From: Staphylotrichum longicolle
Lineage: Eukaryota > Ascomycota > Sordariomycetes > Sordariales > Chaetomiaceae
Reading direction: 5' to 3'
NCBI GenBank assembly: GCA_019096155.1
Contig: JAHCVI010000002.1
Location: 806,001-870,000, forward strand
DNA length: 64,000 bases
The position numbers and the translations under genes were made by a program. This document shows, in pieces, positions 1 to 10,219 of this stretch. Every line of letters starts with the position of its first letter. The stretch's first letter is position 1. Below the pieces are notes generated by a model, which made no database searches, was not told the origin of the DNA, and was given only the letters and a program-made list of their open reading frames with translations.

Positions 1-397
1 GCAAACGCGTCCGGGCTGTGCCGCCCATTCGACCACTCCAGCCCCAGCGCCATGATGCTCTCCCGGCTGACATTATGCTGCTTGGGCGTCGTCGCCGCCT
101 CGGCCAGCCGCGCCGGCTGCTGAGCGTGAGCGTGAGCGTGAGCGTGCGCCGCAGCAGCAATACCCGTACCCGTACCCGCACCCGCTGCTGCCACGACAAA
201 CGGGTTCTTGCTCGCGCCCATGCCGGGGCTCACCGGCGTTGGCTGTTGCTGCTGCGGTTGCGCTTGTTGTTGTGGCGGGAAGGGGGGCTGGGAGGGAGGG
301 AAGAGCGAGTTGGGGGTCTGCGCGGGGGTGGTTTGTCCCAGGTCTTGCGGCTGCGGCTGCTGCTGCTGGAAAAGGGTTTGGTTCTGGTTGGGTGCCG

Positions 398-431
<34 letters not shown>

Positions 432-2302
432 CTGTTGTTGAGGGTAGTTGTACAATGCCATTATCGATGCTGTGTCGGGCCGGGGCGGTTGCGGTTGCTG
501 CATGTAGCCGGCCATGTGTGGGGCAAAGCCCATGTGCTGCTGCTGCTGCTGCGGCTGCTGCATCTGCATTGGCATCTGCATCTGACCTGGGAACTGTTGC
601 TGCTCCGGGGGGGTCATTTGCGCGAAGAAGGGGTTAGTTGCCTGAGGCGGCATTGGTTGAGGAGACGCGTAGAAGTTTTGTTGTGTTTGCTCGGGAATCT
701 GTGAGAGGGTCGGTGACTGTATTCTCGTCGGTGACCGTGTGAAGGGGTTGGTGTTCAGGTTGTTGCCAAACTGGGCTGTGTTGACTGATAGGGGTTGTTG
801 CGCTGGTTGGGTCGCAAAGAAGGGGTTGTAGCCAGCCTGTTGCGCGGCCTGAGGGTAGGCCGACGTGCCGTTCATGACCATGCCAGGGAAACCTTGCCCC
901 GCGAGCGGGAGCGGGGCGGTCAGGGGCCCCGACATGGACTGCTGGTACAGCACCTGTGTATTTTGTTGCTGGCCCATGCCGCCCGTGTGGTTGGGGAACA
1001 GAGGCTGGGATGGAGGCGCGAGCGACATGTTCTGGAACGCCAGGTCGAGCGCGGACGGTGTTTGTTGAGGTGGGCCGAACGGATTGGTTGACGAATAGGG
1101 GTTCTTATTCTGCAATGTGCCCGTCGACTGTGAAGAGAGAGGTTGTGGTGGCTGTGGCGTGTCGAGCATGTCGAAAGGATTCGTGCTCGCCGGGCTTATG
1201 GGGCGAGCACGCGACGACTCCAGGCTTGCCCCGGGAGTTAGACTCCGAGTCAAGGGCATCGTCGCGGCCCTCGCAGGAGTCAACAACGCCGCTCTCCCTC
1301 CCCCCTCCCCAAGCCGCACCAACGCCTCTACCGCCTTTTCCAGATTTCCGCCCACTCCCTTCAAAACCATCGAGTTCTTGTGGTCATCCGCAAACCCCAT
1401 GTCTCGGAGCTTGGCCAGCTTCCGCTCTGTCTCGTCCACACCCGCCGCGTCGCGCTCGAGGCTTACACCGAACACGCCGGATGATTTGTTTCGAAGCGGC
1501 GGCTGCTGCGGCGAGCCCCGCGGACTTGTCGGCTCATTTTCTTTCTTGGCCTTGGATCCGAGCGGGAAGATGGACGAGGCAGAACGTATGCCAAACCGGC
1601 TCGGCGGCTTCGGGGGAAGCGGCGGTGGGTTATCGTCCGACTCGCTGGCGCCGGGGCGCCTTTTGCTGGTGGACAAGGCGCGGTTGACGTACTTTTGGCG
1701 GATGAATCGCTCCATTGCGCCGTCGGCCTCGTCGGCATCGACCGGTACGGGCGGTTTCTTGCCGTCGGGGTTGTACAGTTTGTTGGACACCACGTTGCCG
1801 GCCTTCCTCATGTTCTAGACAGGGCGTCAGCGGGGCGCGCCCCAACGGGGGAGCCAGTCTGTACATACGTCGACCTGCTCGTTGGTCCAGCTATCCATAC
1901 TCAGCGACTTCACCTTGGACACGTGGGTGCCCAACTTGCGGTGGATCGTGGCGCACCGCATGCACAGGAAGATGCCCAACTGCGGTCCCCCAAAGTCAGC
2001 GTCAGCATTCTCGTCGGCGCATGTAGGAATCTCGGGTCTTGCGGTTCGAGGTGCGGATGGGGGGAGAGTCAAGGGGGCATGCGTACACTCCATGATGCCC
2101 AAGCTGGCGGCGAGATTTTATGTCAGTCCATGACGGTCGACGCAGCACGCAGCACGCAGCACGCAGCGAGGCTGCGGGAGGACGACCTACCAGGATTCCG
2201 GGCTTGACAGTCGGCGCAAAAGTTGTTTCCGGCGACCTGGAGGAGCTCTTGCAGCACCTTCTCGTTGCGCGCCTGCTGGCGCTTGCTCATTGCCGAGGAC
2301 AT
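1..2302 (-). CDS. ArfGAP domain protein with UBA domain and Q-rich, NPF-rich tail (Gts1/Ucp3-like), 3' end outside window
   Basis: Likely GTPase-activating protein for Arf, acting in vesicle traffic and endocytosis. Exons (minus): 2191-2302, 2087-2103 (only 17 nt), 1869-1979, 1814 to the window edge; the frame closes exactly across all junctions. The start at 2302 gives MSSAMSKRQQARNEK. The ArfGAP zinc finger is CADC at residues 29-32 followed by CMRC, with the arginine of ATIHRKLG as the expected catalytic finger. A UBA-like segment (ERKLAKLRDMGF...) follows near residues 210-250. The rest is low complexity: Q runs, an AHAHAHAH run and a GTGTGT run, both encoded by hexanucleotide repeats at about 120-185. 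Six NPF motifs lie in the tail, which are EH-domain ligands in known endocytic proteins. ArfGAP+UBA+Q-rich order matches yeast Gts1 and S. pombe Ucp3. About 685 residues are visible and no stop is reached. The exact orthology is inferred. Confidence 0.88.
2140..2167. repeat. 7-bp tandem repeat (ACGCAGC x4)
   Basis: Four perfect head-to-tail copies of ACGCAGC. They lie inside intron 1 (2104-2190) of the ArfGAP gene, so they are transcribed but not translated. Confidence 0.85.
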
Positions 2303-4259
2303 GATGGGGTGCAGGGCTGTTTCGTGCTGTCCTCAAAATGCGGATGGCAGCTTGCGGCAAGATGAGCACACGAGAATCGAGTTCCTTTGTGTGATGGTTG
2401 TAGGTTTGGGGCGGGCAGGCAGACCCACGCGACTGTCCCACCAGAGGTCAAGGACCGGGGTTCGCTGGTCAGAGGCACGACCGGGGGAGAGGGGCCCGGG
2501 GACACCAATTCATTAATAAACGGCGCCTGCCGCGAACCCAGCCGCCGGGAACTGTTGGGTGTCTCCGTCTTCAGGTCTGATGGGTTCCCGGGAAATGCGA
2601 CGGCAAAAAAAGGCCAAATGCACAGTGCAAGCTCGGGTTCGCTCGCAGTCGCAATCTTGGAGAGGCGCGCAATTGCGACCCAACCCCTGGGTCCGGGCCC
2701 ATCCTTCCCCTTCCATGCCTCCTGAGAGCCTGCAGCAGTCCGGCACGGTTAGCGCAGGGCGATTCCTTAGTGAGTGTGGGGTGCGACGTGGATGGATTCG
2801 ATGGAAGCCTCCCGAGGTCGGTATCGAATGCGGGCGTCACAACTCTAAACTGGAAGCTGGGTGCCCGCTGTGTGTACGACAAACACCAAGCGCTTCGTAG
2901 CCCCGCCACAGCAAAACATTTCGGGCCCGTTTCCCTCACCCGCCTCGCAGCAGGAAGCTGTCTCCAACACCGACCCGCAAGATTGTCCCACGGAGCTGGG
3001 ATCGCTTTTTGTGGGCGACATCGCCTAAAAAAGGCCGGGCCAAGCAGCGCTAGGGCCCTGTGCAGGGGCCACCACCCCAGTCCTCAGGGGTCTGGCCCAC
3101 GGCTGGCCGCATACCAGGGTTCCTCCATCTGGGTGTCTGAGCAGCAGGCGAAGGGCCCAAGAGTTCCTCCTGAATCAGACCTGGAGGCCGAGGAGCCACC
3201 AGCAACCACCACCTTGCCGTCCTTCGCGTTCCGAATGCCAGATATGTCTCTTCAAGTCCTGCTATATACCTGCTATATACCCGGAAACTTCAAAGGGCTT
3301 GATAGCTGAGTATGGTCCAGAGAGACAAACCTATGGGTAAAGGTCAGGTTCAAGACAGGATGACGACGGCGGCGCGTTGCTGGCGATGTACAACTTGAAC
3401 CAAGGACGTTGAGGTATAGCCCCTGAACGTCTCCTCGGCACAGTGTCTCTGTGCCCCATTTGCTGCGAGTGGTGTGGACAGAATGTAAGGTACAAAAGCG
3501 GTCCGTGAATAGCGCTTTACTCCTGAGGCCTTGCTCACAATTCGACCCCAGTCCCGTAGAAAGCGATCCAGACTGTACGCTCCCCAAATCACCAACACTT
3601 CCCCAGCATTCTCACCATCACCCCCGCCACCGCCATCGGAATGATGTGAAGACGGCACATTTCCTCGCGTTGGTGACCAGCCAGCCCTACCTACCCTTCA
3701 ACTCGGGGTTTGGCTTCTTCCACCTCGGACCCAGCAACCTTCTCCAAGCCCGGTTTTTGATCCCATCTCCAAACCCTCCCAACAATACAACTGATCCCCC
3801 CAAGCGCCTCCAGCCACCATTGGTTCAAATCCCCAAACCTGTGTCACACAGCCTCTCCATAAACCAACAATTCTTTCCTCATCCACCCCCACCAGGGTGG
3901 TATGTCTCGTGAGGTTGAGTGAGTGAAGGGTGGGCAGGTGGGGAGGGAGGTTGTCGTGGATGGATCCTACATCGGGGGGAAGTCGAAACAAGCAGAGATT
4001 TTGAGAACAGGGTTGACGAACGGAGAGCGTGGCGGTTTTGGCACCGCGTCTGGACTCTCGTGAGAGATGGGAAGCTCTTATACGAGGCGGTAAGGTCGGA
4101 GGTGTGATTCTTTGATCACTGGGATTCTAACGAGGGAAAGCGGGAGCAAGAGTTTGACTGAACGGGTTGAGGGCGCGGGTTTGGGGTCTCTTGCAACGGG
4201 ATGCAATTGCTGGCGTTGGCATCCAAGACGCGTCTTTCGCGAGACGCGGGAGAAAATGG
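2303..4259. other. Intergenic, upstream of ArfGAP gene and downstream of methyltransferase
   Basis: I see no conserved protein, tRNA or repeat family here. Open frames are short and compositionally random. A GGTTCAAATCC string near 3824 resembles a tRNA B box but has no cloverleaf around it. The stretch nearest 2303 should hold the ArfGAP promoter. Confidence 0.6.
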
Positions 4260-5732
4260 CTATGAGGCCTCGGGCTTTCGGCCACAGACGACAAACAACC
4301 GGTGGTAGGCGTGGACGTTGCGGTCGAAGAGGCTTTTTCGCACGTCCACCAGGGAGAACTGAACTCCAGAATCAGTAACGGTATGTGTTCCCCAGAATCC
4401 AAGAGACTCACCTCTATCTCCTCGACCGACTTCCCCAAGAAGCGGTTGAACATGCCCAGGCTGAACCCGCTCACCCCCTCGAGCAGGTTCCGCTGCCACA
4501 TCATGCCGACATGCTTCAGCCGGACCTCCTTGGGCCAGCCGTTGAGCGGGATCTTGAAGACGGTCTCGTGCACATCCACAAACCCGACCTCGAGCATCCA
4601 CTCCTTGATGAGCGGCCCGACGGCGCTCTGCCTGTCGGCGAGCTCCGAGACGGCCACAAAGTCCCGGGCCCAGCGCAGCCACCCGTAGTCGTCGGCCATG
4701 GTGCCGTCGTCGCATGCGATCAGGGCGGGCACCTCCTGGCACTCGAGCCAGCCGCCGGGCTGCAGGTGGTCGAACGCGCGCTGGATGATCTGCCCCTTCA
4801 TGTCGGACCAGCAGCCTGCCGTCACGCGGGTGTGGATAAAGTCGAACTCGGCTGGGTAGTCCCTGGGAGGCTCGTGTCAGTTTCTGGTCCTGGTCCGAAA
4901 AACACACCACACCGTCGAAACTCCTTGGTGGAAAGGGGGGCCGCCCATACCACGCATCAGATCTATGACATAGACGTTGTTAGCTATAGTGGGGATATAC
5001 GGAGGGTGAAATCACATACGAGTCCTCGATGAAGAAGCGCACGTTTGGGGGAACGAAGGCGGGCTGGATAGGCGAGAGGTCGGTCCCGATGATTTCGGCC
5101 TCGGGATACTTGTCGCCCATCTCGATGGCCCAAGTGCCGGTGCCGGTCGCGATATCGAGCACTTTCCGCGGCGGGTGGGCTCGGGAGAAGGGCGAGAGGT
5201 GTAGCCGGCCGTCCATGACCATCTTGATGATCTCGTATTGCTCTTCGATGCGCTCATTTTCTGTGGCGTCATTTGGGAAGTGGTATGCTGGCGGGCAGTC
5301 AGTTTATGGTGAAGACTGCGATGGAGAGGAAACGTACAGCCAGCGCGGTATGAGTGATAGGTTCTCCCGAACTGTTCTTGGAACTTTGCTATGCTGTCTG
5401 ATAGCGACTCTGTGTCACTGGGAGCGTGTTAGTCGACCATGCCTCGTTGATGGTCCTGAAACATGAAAGGGAACATGAAGCGTAGAAACGAGAGAAGAGA
5501 GACAACATACTAGACATCGTGGGTACCTGACTGGCAAAGGGGTGCAGAGTTAGCCAATAGGTCGTCTGCGCCTCAAGGGGGCATGAGGAGGTGATAGGTG
5601 ACACAGCACTGCACATACATCCGGCTCAATCCGTACAGAGTCGTCCAAGAATGACTCGAATGTGAACTGGTAGTTGTCCAGAGCCCGGTCGGCCGAGCGA
5701 AAGGACATGCCAAGGGATGCAGGAGGTGCCAT
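4260..5732 (-). CDS. LaeA-like S-adenosylmethionine-dependent methyltransferase
   Basis: Class I methyltransferase of the fungal LaeA/TAM group; the substrate cannot be told from sequence. Exons (minus): 5619-5732, 5511-5530 (20 nt), 5338-5417, 5020-5287, 4412-4862, 4260-4358. The phases close and give 343 residues, usual for the family. Motif I, VLDIATGTGTWAIE, is at about residues 114-127; the acidic post-I segment EIIGTDLSPIQP follows, then QPGGWLECQE and the family C-terminus FSLVDVRKSLFDRNVHAY. The N-terminal RTYHSYR stretch is also typical of the group. The start at 5732 (MAPPASLGMSF) is the first in-frame ATG; an upstream non-coding exon or a longer N-terminus cannot be excluded. It is divergent from the decarboxylase at 7610. 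No signal peptide or membrane segment is visible. Relatives include global secondary-metabolism regulators and pathway enzymes; I cannot say which this is. Confidence 0.9.
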
Positions 5733-7609
5733 TCGCTGGCTTGCCTCGACTGCCGTGGCTACCTTGCTCGTTTGTGTGCACAGGCTTAGAGGCAAGGCTG
5801 GGTGCAGGACCGGGAGCACACTGCAGTAGGATGTCTCGTGGGGGGTGGGATGGTTCAGAGTAACGTTGAGCCAGGAAATGCGCAATCATTCGTCAAGGGA
5901 CACAGGAAGAGTCCCAGACGCGGAATATTGGGTATAAGAGGAGAAGAGATCGGCCCCGAACGGGAAAGATGGGCAAGGAGTTGTGCTGCGGTTTCCCCTT
6001 GAGCCAGCGAGATGGGTGAATGGGAACACAAGAGACCCGGCAGTCTGGGTCGGCGGCACCCTTGTGGTCTTTGTGCTCGGGTCCTTGAGGGGGGGGAGTC
6101 CCAAGGACCCGGGGACACGGCAAGGGGTTCGGGGACCCAGCAGACTGGGTGGGCATGTCGGAAGGCGGCGCCGCAGGGAACACAAAAGGACAAAAGGCAG
6201 AGAGACAAGGCCAGGAGGGCAGCAAGCCTGCAGCCCACCCACACCCGCACCTACTACCCATGCTTTCGATGTTACCGGCGACTCGGATCGTCAGTTGCGA
6301 GTGCCGGGACGGTGTGCCAAGCCAAAAGGCACACGCTGAGTGGCTGCCCGTTTCTCGCTAATTCAGAAAGGCGGTCACAAAGGAGCTTAGGCTGCCTCGC
6401 TGGGGGATGGCGCCGGTCAACGGCCTGGGGAGGCCTGGGGAGGTGGAGGGCCTGGGGAGCGAGAAGGGGAAGGTGAGGGGGGTTGGCGAACCCATTCCGA
6501 TTTCTTTCCATTGCTCTGTGGTGGTGCGCAATTTCGGCTCTCAACGACCTCATCAGCGTTGGAGACTGGTGTTGCAGCACCAACAAGGGGGCCCGTACAG
6601 GAGGCCGTGGCCCTGGGTGCAAGCGGGGCAGCAGCCCACCCGCTCTGTCGGATCCATGGGCGCGGTTCCGCAACAGGCGAGATTGTGAATGGGGGTTTCT
6701 GCTTCGGGACGGTCTTGCTTCGGAGGTTTTTTGCGGGGGTGCATTTGACTCCCCCGAACGGACCCATTCAGGACCAAGTTTCAGGTTCCTTCCCTCTGGC
6801 TGCTACTGCCGAGGACGCATCTCGATATCGAAAGCGAGGAAAAAAGAAGCATTTGCCTCCTCTGATCGCTTCCAGATCTGGCGCGACCTGGCGAGCAGCG
6901 GGTCACCCGCTGAAGCGGTCCGATTCGTCATCGTCGACAGTGTTGCAGTGCAGCAGTTTCCCACTGCAGTCAGCCAGTGCATGCCCTGCACAACGCGAGC
7001 AGCTGTGGGCGAGGGATACGCCATAAGGTACCCACCAACGTTGGACTGCAGCCACTATCACTGCTCTCGTTGCTTTTTTGGGAGTCATTTCTGCAAGTGT
7101 AAGTCGGCGAATGCGATTTCCGTTTCCATCAGTGAACGACGACTCCGTGGCGAAAGGTTCCAGAAGTACCTTACCTTACCTCAATCTAAAAATCCATTCC
7201 GCTGGTAACGTTGCTTCATTGGCGGGGCTTTTCATCTGCACATCATCGACACGGACGGGATGACGGGAGATGGGCACACGGTAACTGACCCGGCCACCTT
7301 CCTTTATCAGTTCGGTTTCCCGGATGGCAAGCATCATATCCCGTTGCAGGATCAGAGCCTACCGCTAGTGAAACAGAACCTACTGTGTATGCGGCAGGCT
7401 GGCCGTTGAAGTCAGCTTGTTAGTCTGAATCCTATTGTTGGCCAATTATTACTGGATCATACGAAGTACAGTATGTTCATTTGTCAAGAACCCCACCTGC
7501 AAACCTCCAAAGTGCAACATCTTGGTTCACATCGACGCTATTGTAGTGGACAGCATTTGCACCACCCCCTCGGACCACATCTTTACCATCAAAGACTCAA
7601 CCTACAGCC
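5733..7609. other. Shared divergent intergenic region (methyltransferase / decarboxylase)
   Basis: About 1.9 kb between the divergent starts of the methyltransferase and the decarboxylase. No supportable ORF, RNA gene or mobile element was seen. It should contain both promoters. Confidence 0.6.
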
Positions 7610-9389
7610 ATGACCCCTCCTCCCCCTCCCCTCCCCCTCCCCCTCCCCAAGACACAAACACCGACCCCGACTTCCTCCTCACCTCCTACACCACCCTCCG
7701 CCACGCCGTCAACTCCCTCTCCCTCTCCTCATCCCACTCCCCCAACAACCCCCATCCCATCCTCCCCCCTCAAACCCTCCGCAGAGCCCTCTCCTCCCTC
7801 CCGCGCCCCGCCTCCCCAGCCTACCTCCAGCCCCTCGGCCCCTCCGAGACCCACGCCCACCTCCTCCGCGACATCCTCCCGGCCCTCAACCACCAGTCCC
7901 TCTCCCCGCTCTACCTGGGCTTCGTCACGGGCGGCGTGCTCCCCGTCGCCGAGGCGGCCGACAACCTGGTCTCGGCGCTGGACCAGAACGTGCAGGTCCA
8001 CTTCCCGCTTCCTCCCCTTCCTTCTTCTTCATCTGACCCATCGAGGGTGCCGGAGAGAGATGATGATGATGATGAGCGGTGGACCCACTCCGCCAGCACG
8101 GCCGTCGAGGCCGCCGCGCTGGGGATGCTCGTCGCCCTCCTCGGGTTCGACAACGGCGCCGACTGGAGGGGCAGGACGTTCACGACGGGCGCGACGGCGG
8201 GCAACATCCTCGGGCTGGCGTGTGGGCGGGAGTCTGTCGTGAACTCCCGCGCCGCCGCCGCAGGCGCAGGCGCCATCAAGACGGTCGCGCGGGACGGGCT
8301 GCTCGCCGCGTGCCGGGCCGGCGGGGTCGAGGGCGTGCAGGTGCTGACGAGCATGGGCCACTCGTCGCTGGCCAAGGCCGCGAGCGTGGTCGGGCTGGGC
8401 CAGGGGAGCGTGCGGGAGGTGGGCAGGCCGGGGGAGCCGTGGCGGCTGGATCTGGACGCGGTGGAGGGGGAGTTGAGGAAGGGGGAGGAGGACGGGGTGG
8501 TGAGCGTTGTGGTTGTGAGCGCCGGGGAGGTGAACACGGGGCGGTTTGCGACGAATGTGTTGGATATGCCCAAGCTGAGGAGCCTGGCGGATCGGTACGG
8601 GGCGTGGATTCACGTGGACGGGGGTGCGTATCTTCCATCCTGTCTGTCTGACTGGACTGCTACGAGGATGATGTTAATGATGTGTGGCTTAGCTTTTGGT
8701 TTGTTTGCCCGCGCCCTGCCCAAGACGGACGAGTTCCTCGGACTGCATGCGAACGTGGCTGGTCTGGAACTGGCCGACAGCATCGCGGCGGACGGACACA
8801 AGTTGCTGAACGTGGTATGTCAATCCCCAATATGTGGGTGATGGATTCTGGCCTGACGACTTCTAAGCCCTACGATAATGGCATCTTCCTCTGCCGGGAC
8901 GCTTCGGTCCTCACACAAGTTTGCAGCAACCCCAACGCCGCGTACCTCGCGTCCCCGGGTGACCCCAACGAAATCCTCAGCCCGCTGAACATTGGCCTCG
9001 AGAACTCCCGCCGCTTCCGCGCCCTGCCCGTGTATGCCGTGCTGCTGAGTGAAGGGAGGGAGGGTATCGCCGCCATGCTGAGCCGGATGGTACTCCTCGC
9101 GCGGGAGATTTCTGCCTTTGTGCGGGACTCGGAGCATTACGAGTGGCTGCCGAATGAGGATGCCTCGTTGGAGAGCACGTTCATCGTTGTATTATTCCGG
9201 GCAAAGGATGCCGCACTGAACGAGGTGTTGGTTGACCGGATCAACGCGACAGGCAAGATGTTTGTCAGCGGGACGAAGTGGGACGGGAGGAAGGCGGTGC
9301 GCATTGCCGTTGGGAACTGGCGGGTCGAGGTCGAGAGGGACGCAGCGGTTGTTCGGGAGGTGTTGACGGCTGTTGCGGAGGGTCGGTAA
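7610..9389 (+). CDS. Pyridoxal-phosphate-dependent group II amino acid decarboxylase family protein, frame problem near the start
   Basis: Fold-type I PLP enzyme related to aromatic-L-amino-acid/tyrosine decarboxylases; the substrate is unknown. Exons: 7610-8623, 8693-8814, 8868-9389. Core signatures are GFVTGGVLPVAEAADNL, FTTGATAGNILGLACGRE, the cofactor segment WIHVDGAFG formed across intron 1, and ADGHKLLNV|PYDNG across intron 2. The PLP lysine is the AAG at 8800-8802. From about 7650 the frame is intact to the stop. However, the only nearby ATG (7610) is one frame off: it reads into a proline-rich non-family frame through a pyrimidine run at 7614-7655. The correct frame has no ATG back to its upstream limit. 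One missing C in that run would restore a protein of about 550 residues, the usual size. An unseen 5' exon is the alternative. Confidence 0.85.
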
Positions 9390-9539
9390 CAGCTTCTCGT
9401 CAAGCCGGGTAACTGCGCCCTGAAAGCGCCCGAAAAAAAACCCTCCTCCCAAAGCGACAGGCAGTAACCCCCCACCCCATGTCCCGACCATGAACCATAG
9501 TCTTCTCCAGGCAGACAGCCCCTTTCCTACTCGTCCCAA

Positions 9540-9818
9540 CTAACCAAACTTCCTGCTGCCGCCCTTGAATTCCTTCTCCTCGCCCTTCTTCCGCCCCTTG
9601 CCAATCAGCTCCAGGTGTCCCGCCCGCTCGCCCAGCATCTTCTCCGTCTTGGCCACCAGTCCGGCAGTAAACTTTTTCTGGACCTTGTCGGAGCTCGACT
9701 TTCCCTTCTTGGTGACGCCGGCGTTGCCGTTCTTTTTCTGCTGTGCTTTCCCGCCGGCTTTGCCGCCCTTCTGCGCCGGAGCGGCCTTCGGCCGGGCTTT
9801 CACTTGGCCTTGAGCCAT
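9540..9818 (-). CDS. UPF0390-family small basic protein (C19orf53/LYDG10 homologue)
   Basis: A 92-residue lysine-rich protein from a single exon, starting MAQGQVKARPKAAPAQKGGK. The family features are a basic, Ala/Gly/Lys-rich N-terminus, then KKFTAGLVAKTEKMLGERAG, LELIGKGRKK and a glycine-rich end. The molecular role of UPF0390 is not established; human LYDG10 has been placed in the nucleolus, and the basic composition would fit nucleic-acid binding. It is convergent with the decarboxylase, with 150 bp between stop codons. The length matches fungal family members. Confidence 0.88.
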   Translation of the reverse strand: MAQGQVKARPKAAPAQKGGKAGGKAQQKKNGNAGVTKKGKSSSDKVQKKFTAGLVAKTEKMLGERAGHLELIGKGRKKGEEKEFKGGSRKFG

Positions 9819-10219
9819 TTTGCGCCTTCAGTGGCTGGTTCTCAAGGGTGGTGCTGCTGATGGTGTTGCGATGAGGGACAGAAAAGTGCAGGGGCCCCTG
9901 TCTGCCAGAAATAATCCTGGGGTCGCCAAATCCTGCCGCTTCTTACCGCTTTCAAGGCTTGGCATCGAGCAACACCAAACGACAGACTTCGCAAGTCACC
10001 CCTGGCCACTTGAACAACCATCTTGCATTGCTCGTTATCGGGGTAAGGATACTATCAAAGCGCACCCGTGTATCTTCCCAGCCGCCAATGAACTCCGTGA
10101 CCCAGACCCAACTCCAAAATCAAAACGCCAAAGGCCCAAGATACCCTCACGATGCCCATTTTCAGGAAGACCCCAGGAAAACCCCAGACAGCGCCGCGCG
10201 CAATGATCGAAGTAGGCAG
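9819..10219. other. Short intergenic region
   Basis: Contains the UPF0390 promoter side and the ATG7 3' flank. No other feature was seen. Confidence 0.55.

Noticed and set aside
1117..1818. 233-codon plus-strand frame over the ArfGAP gene
   Set aside because: Antisense to a spliced gene with clear ArfGAP and UBA sequence.
3818..3840. tRNA B-box-like string GGTTCAAATCC
   Set aside because: No matching A box or acceptor stem within tRNA distance.
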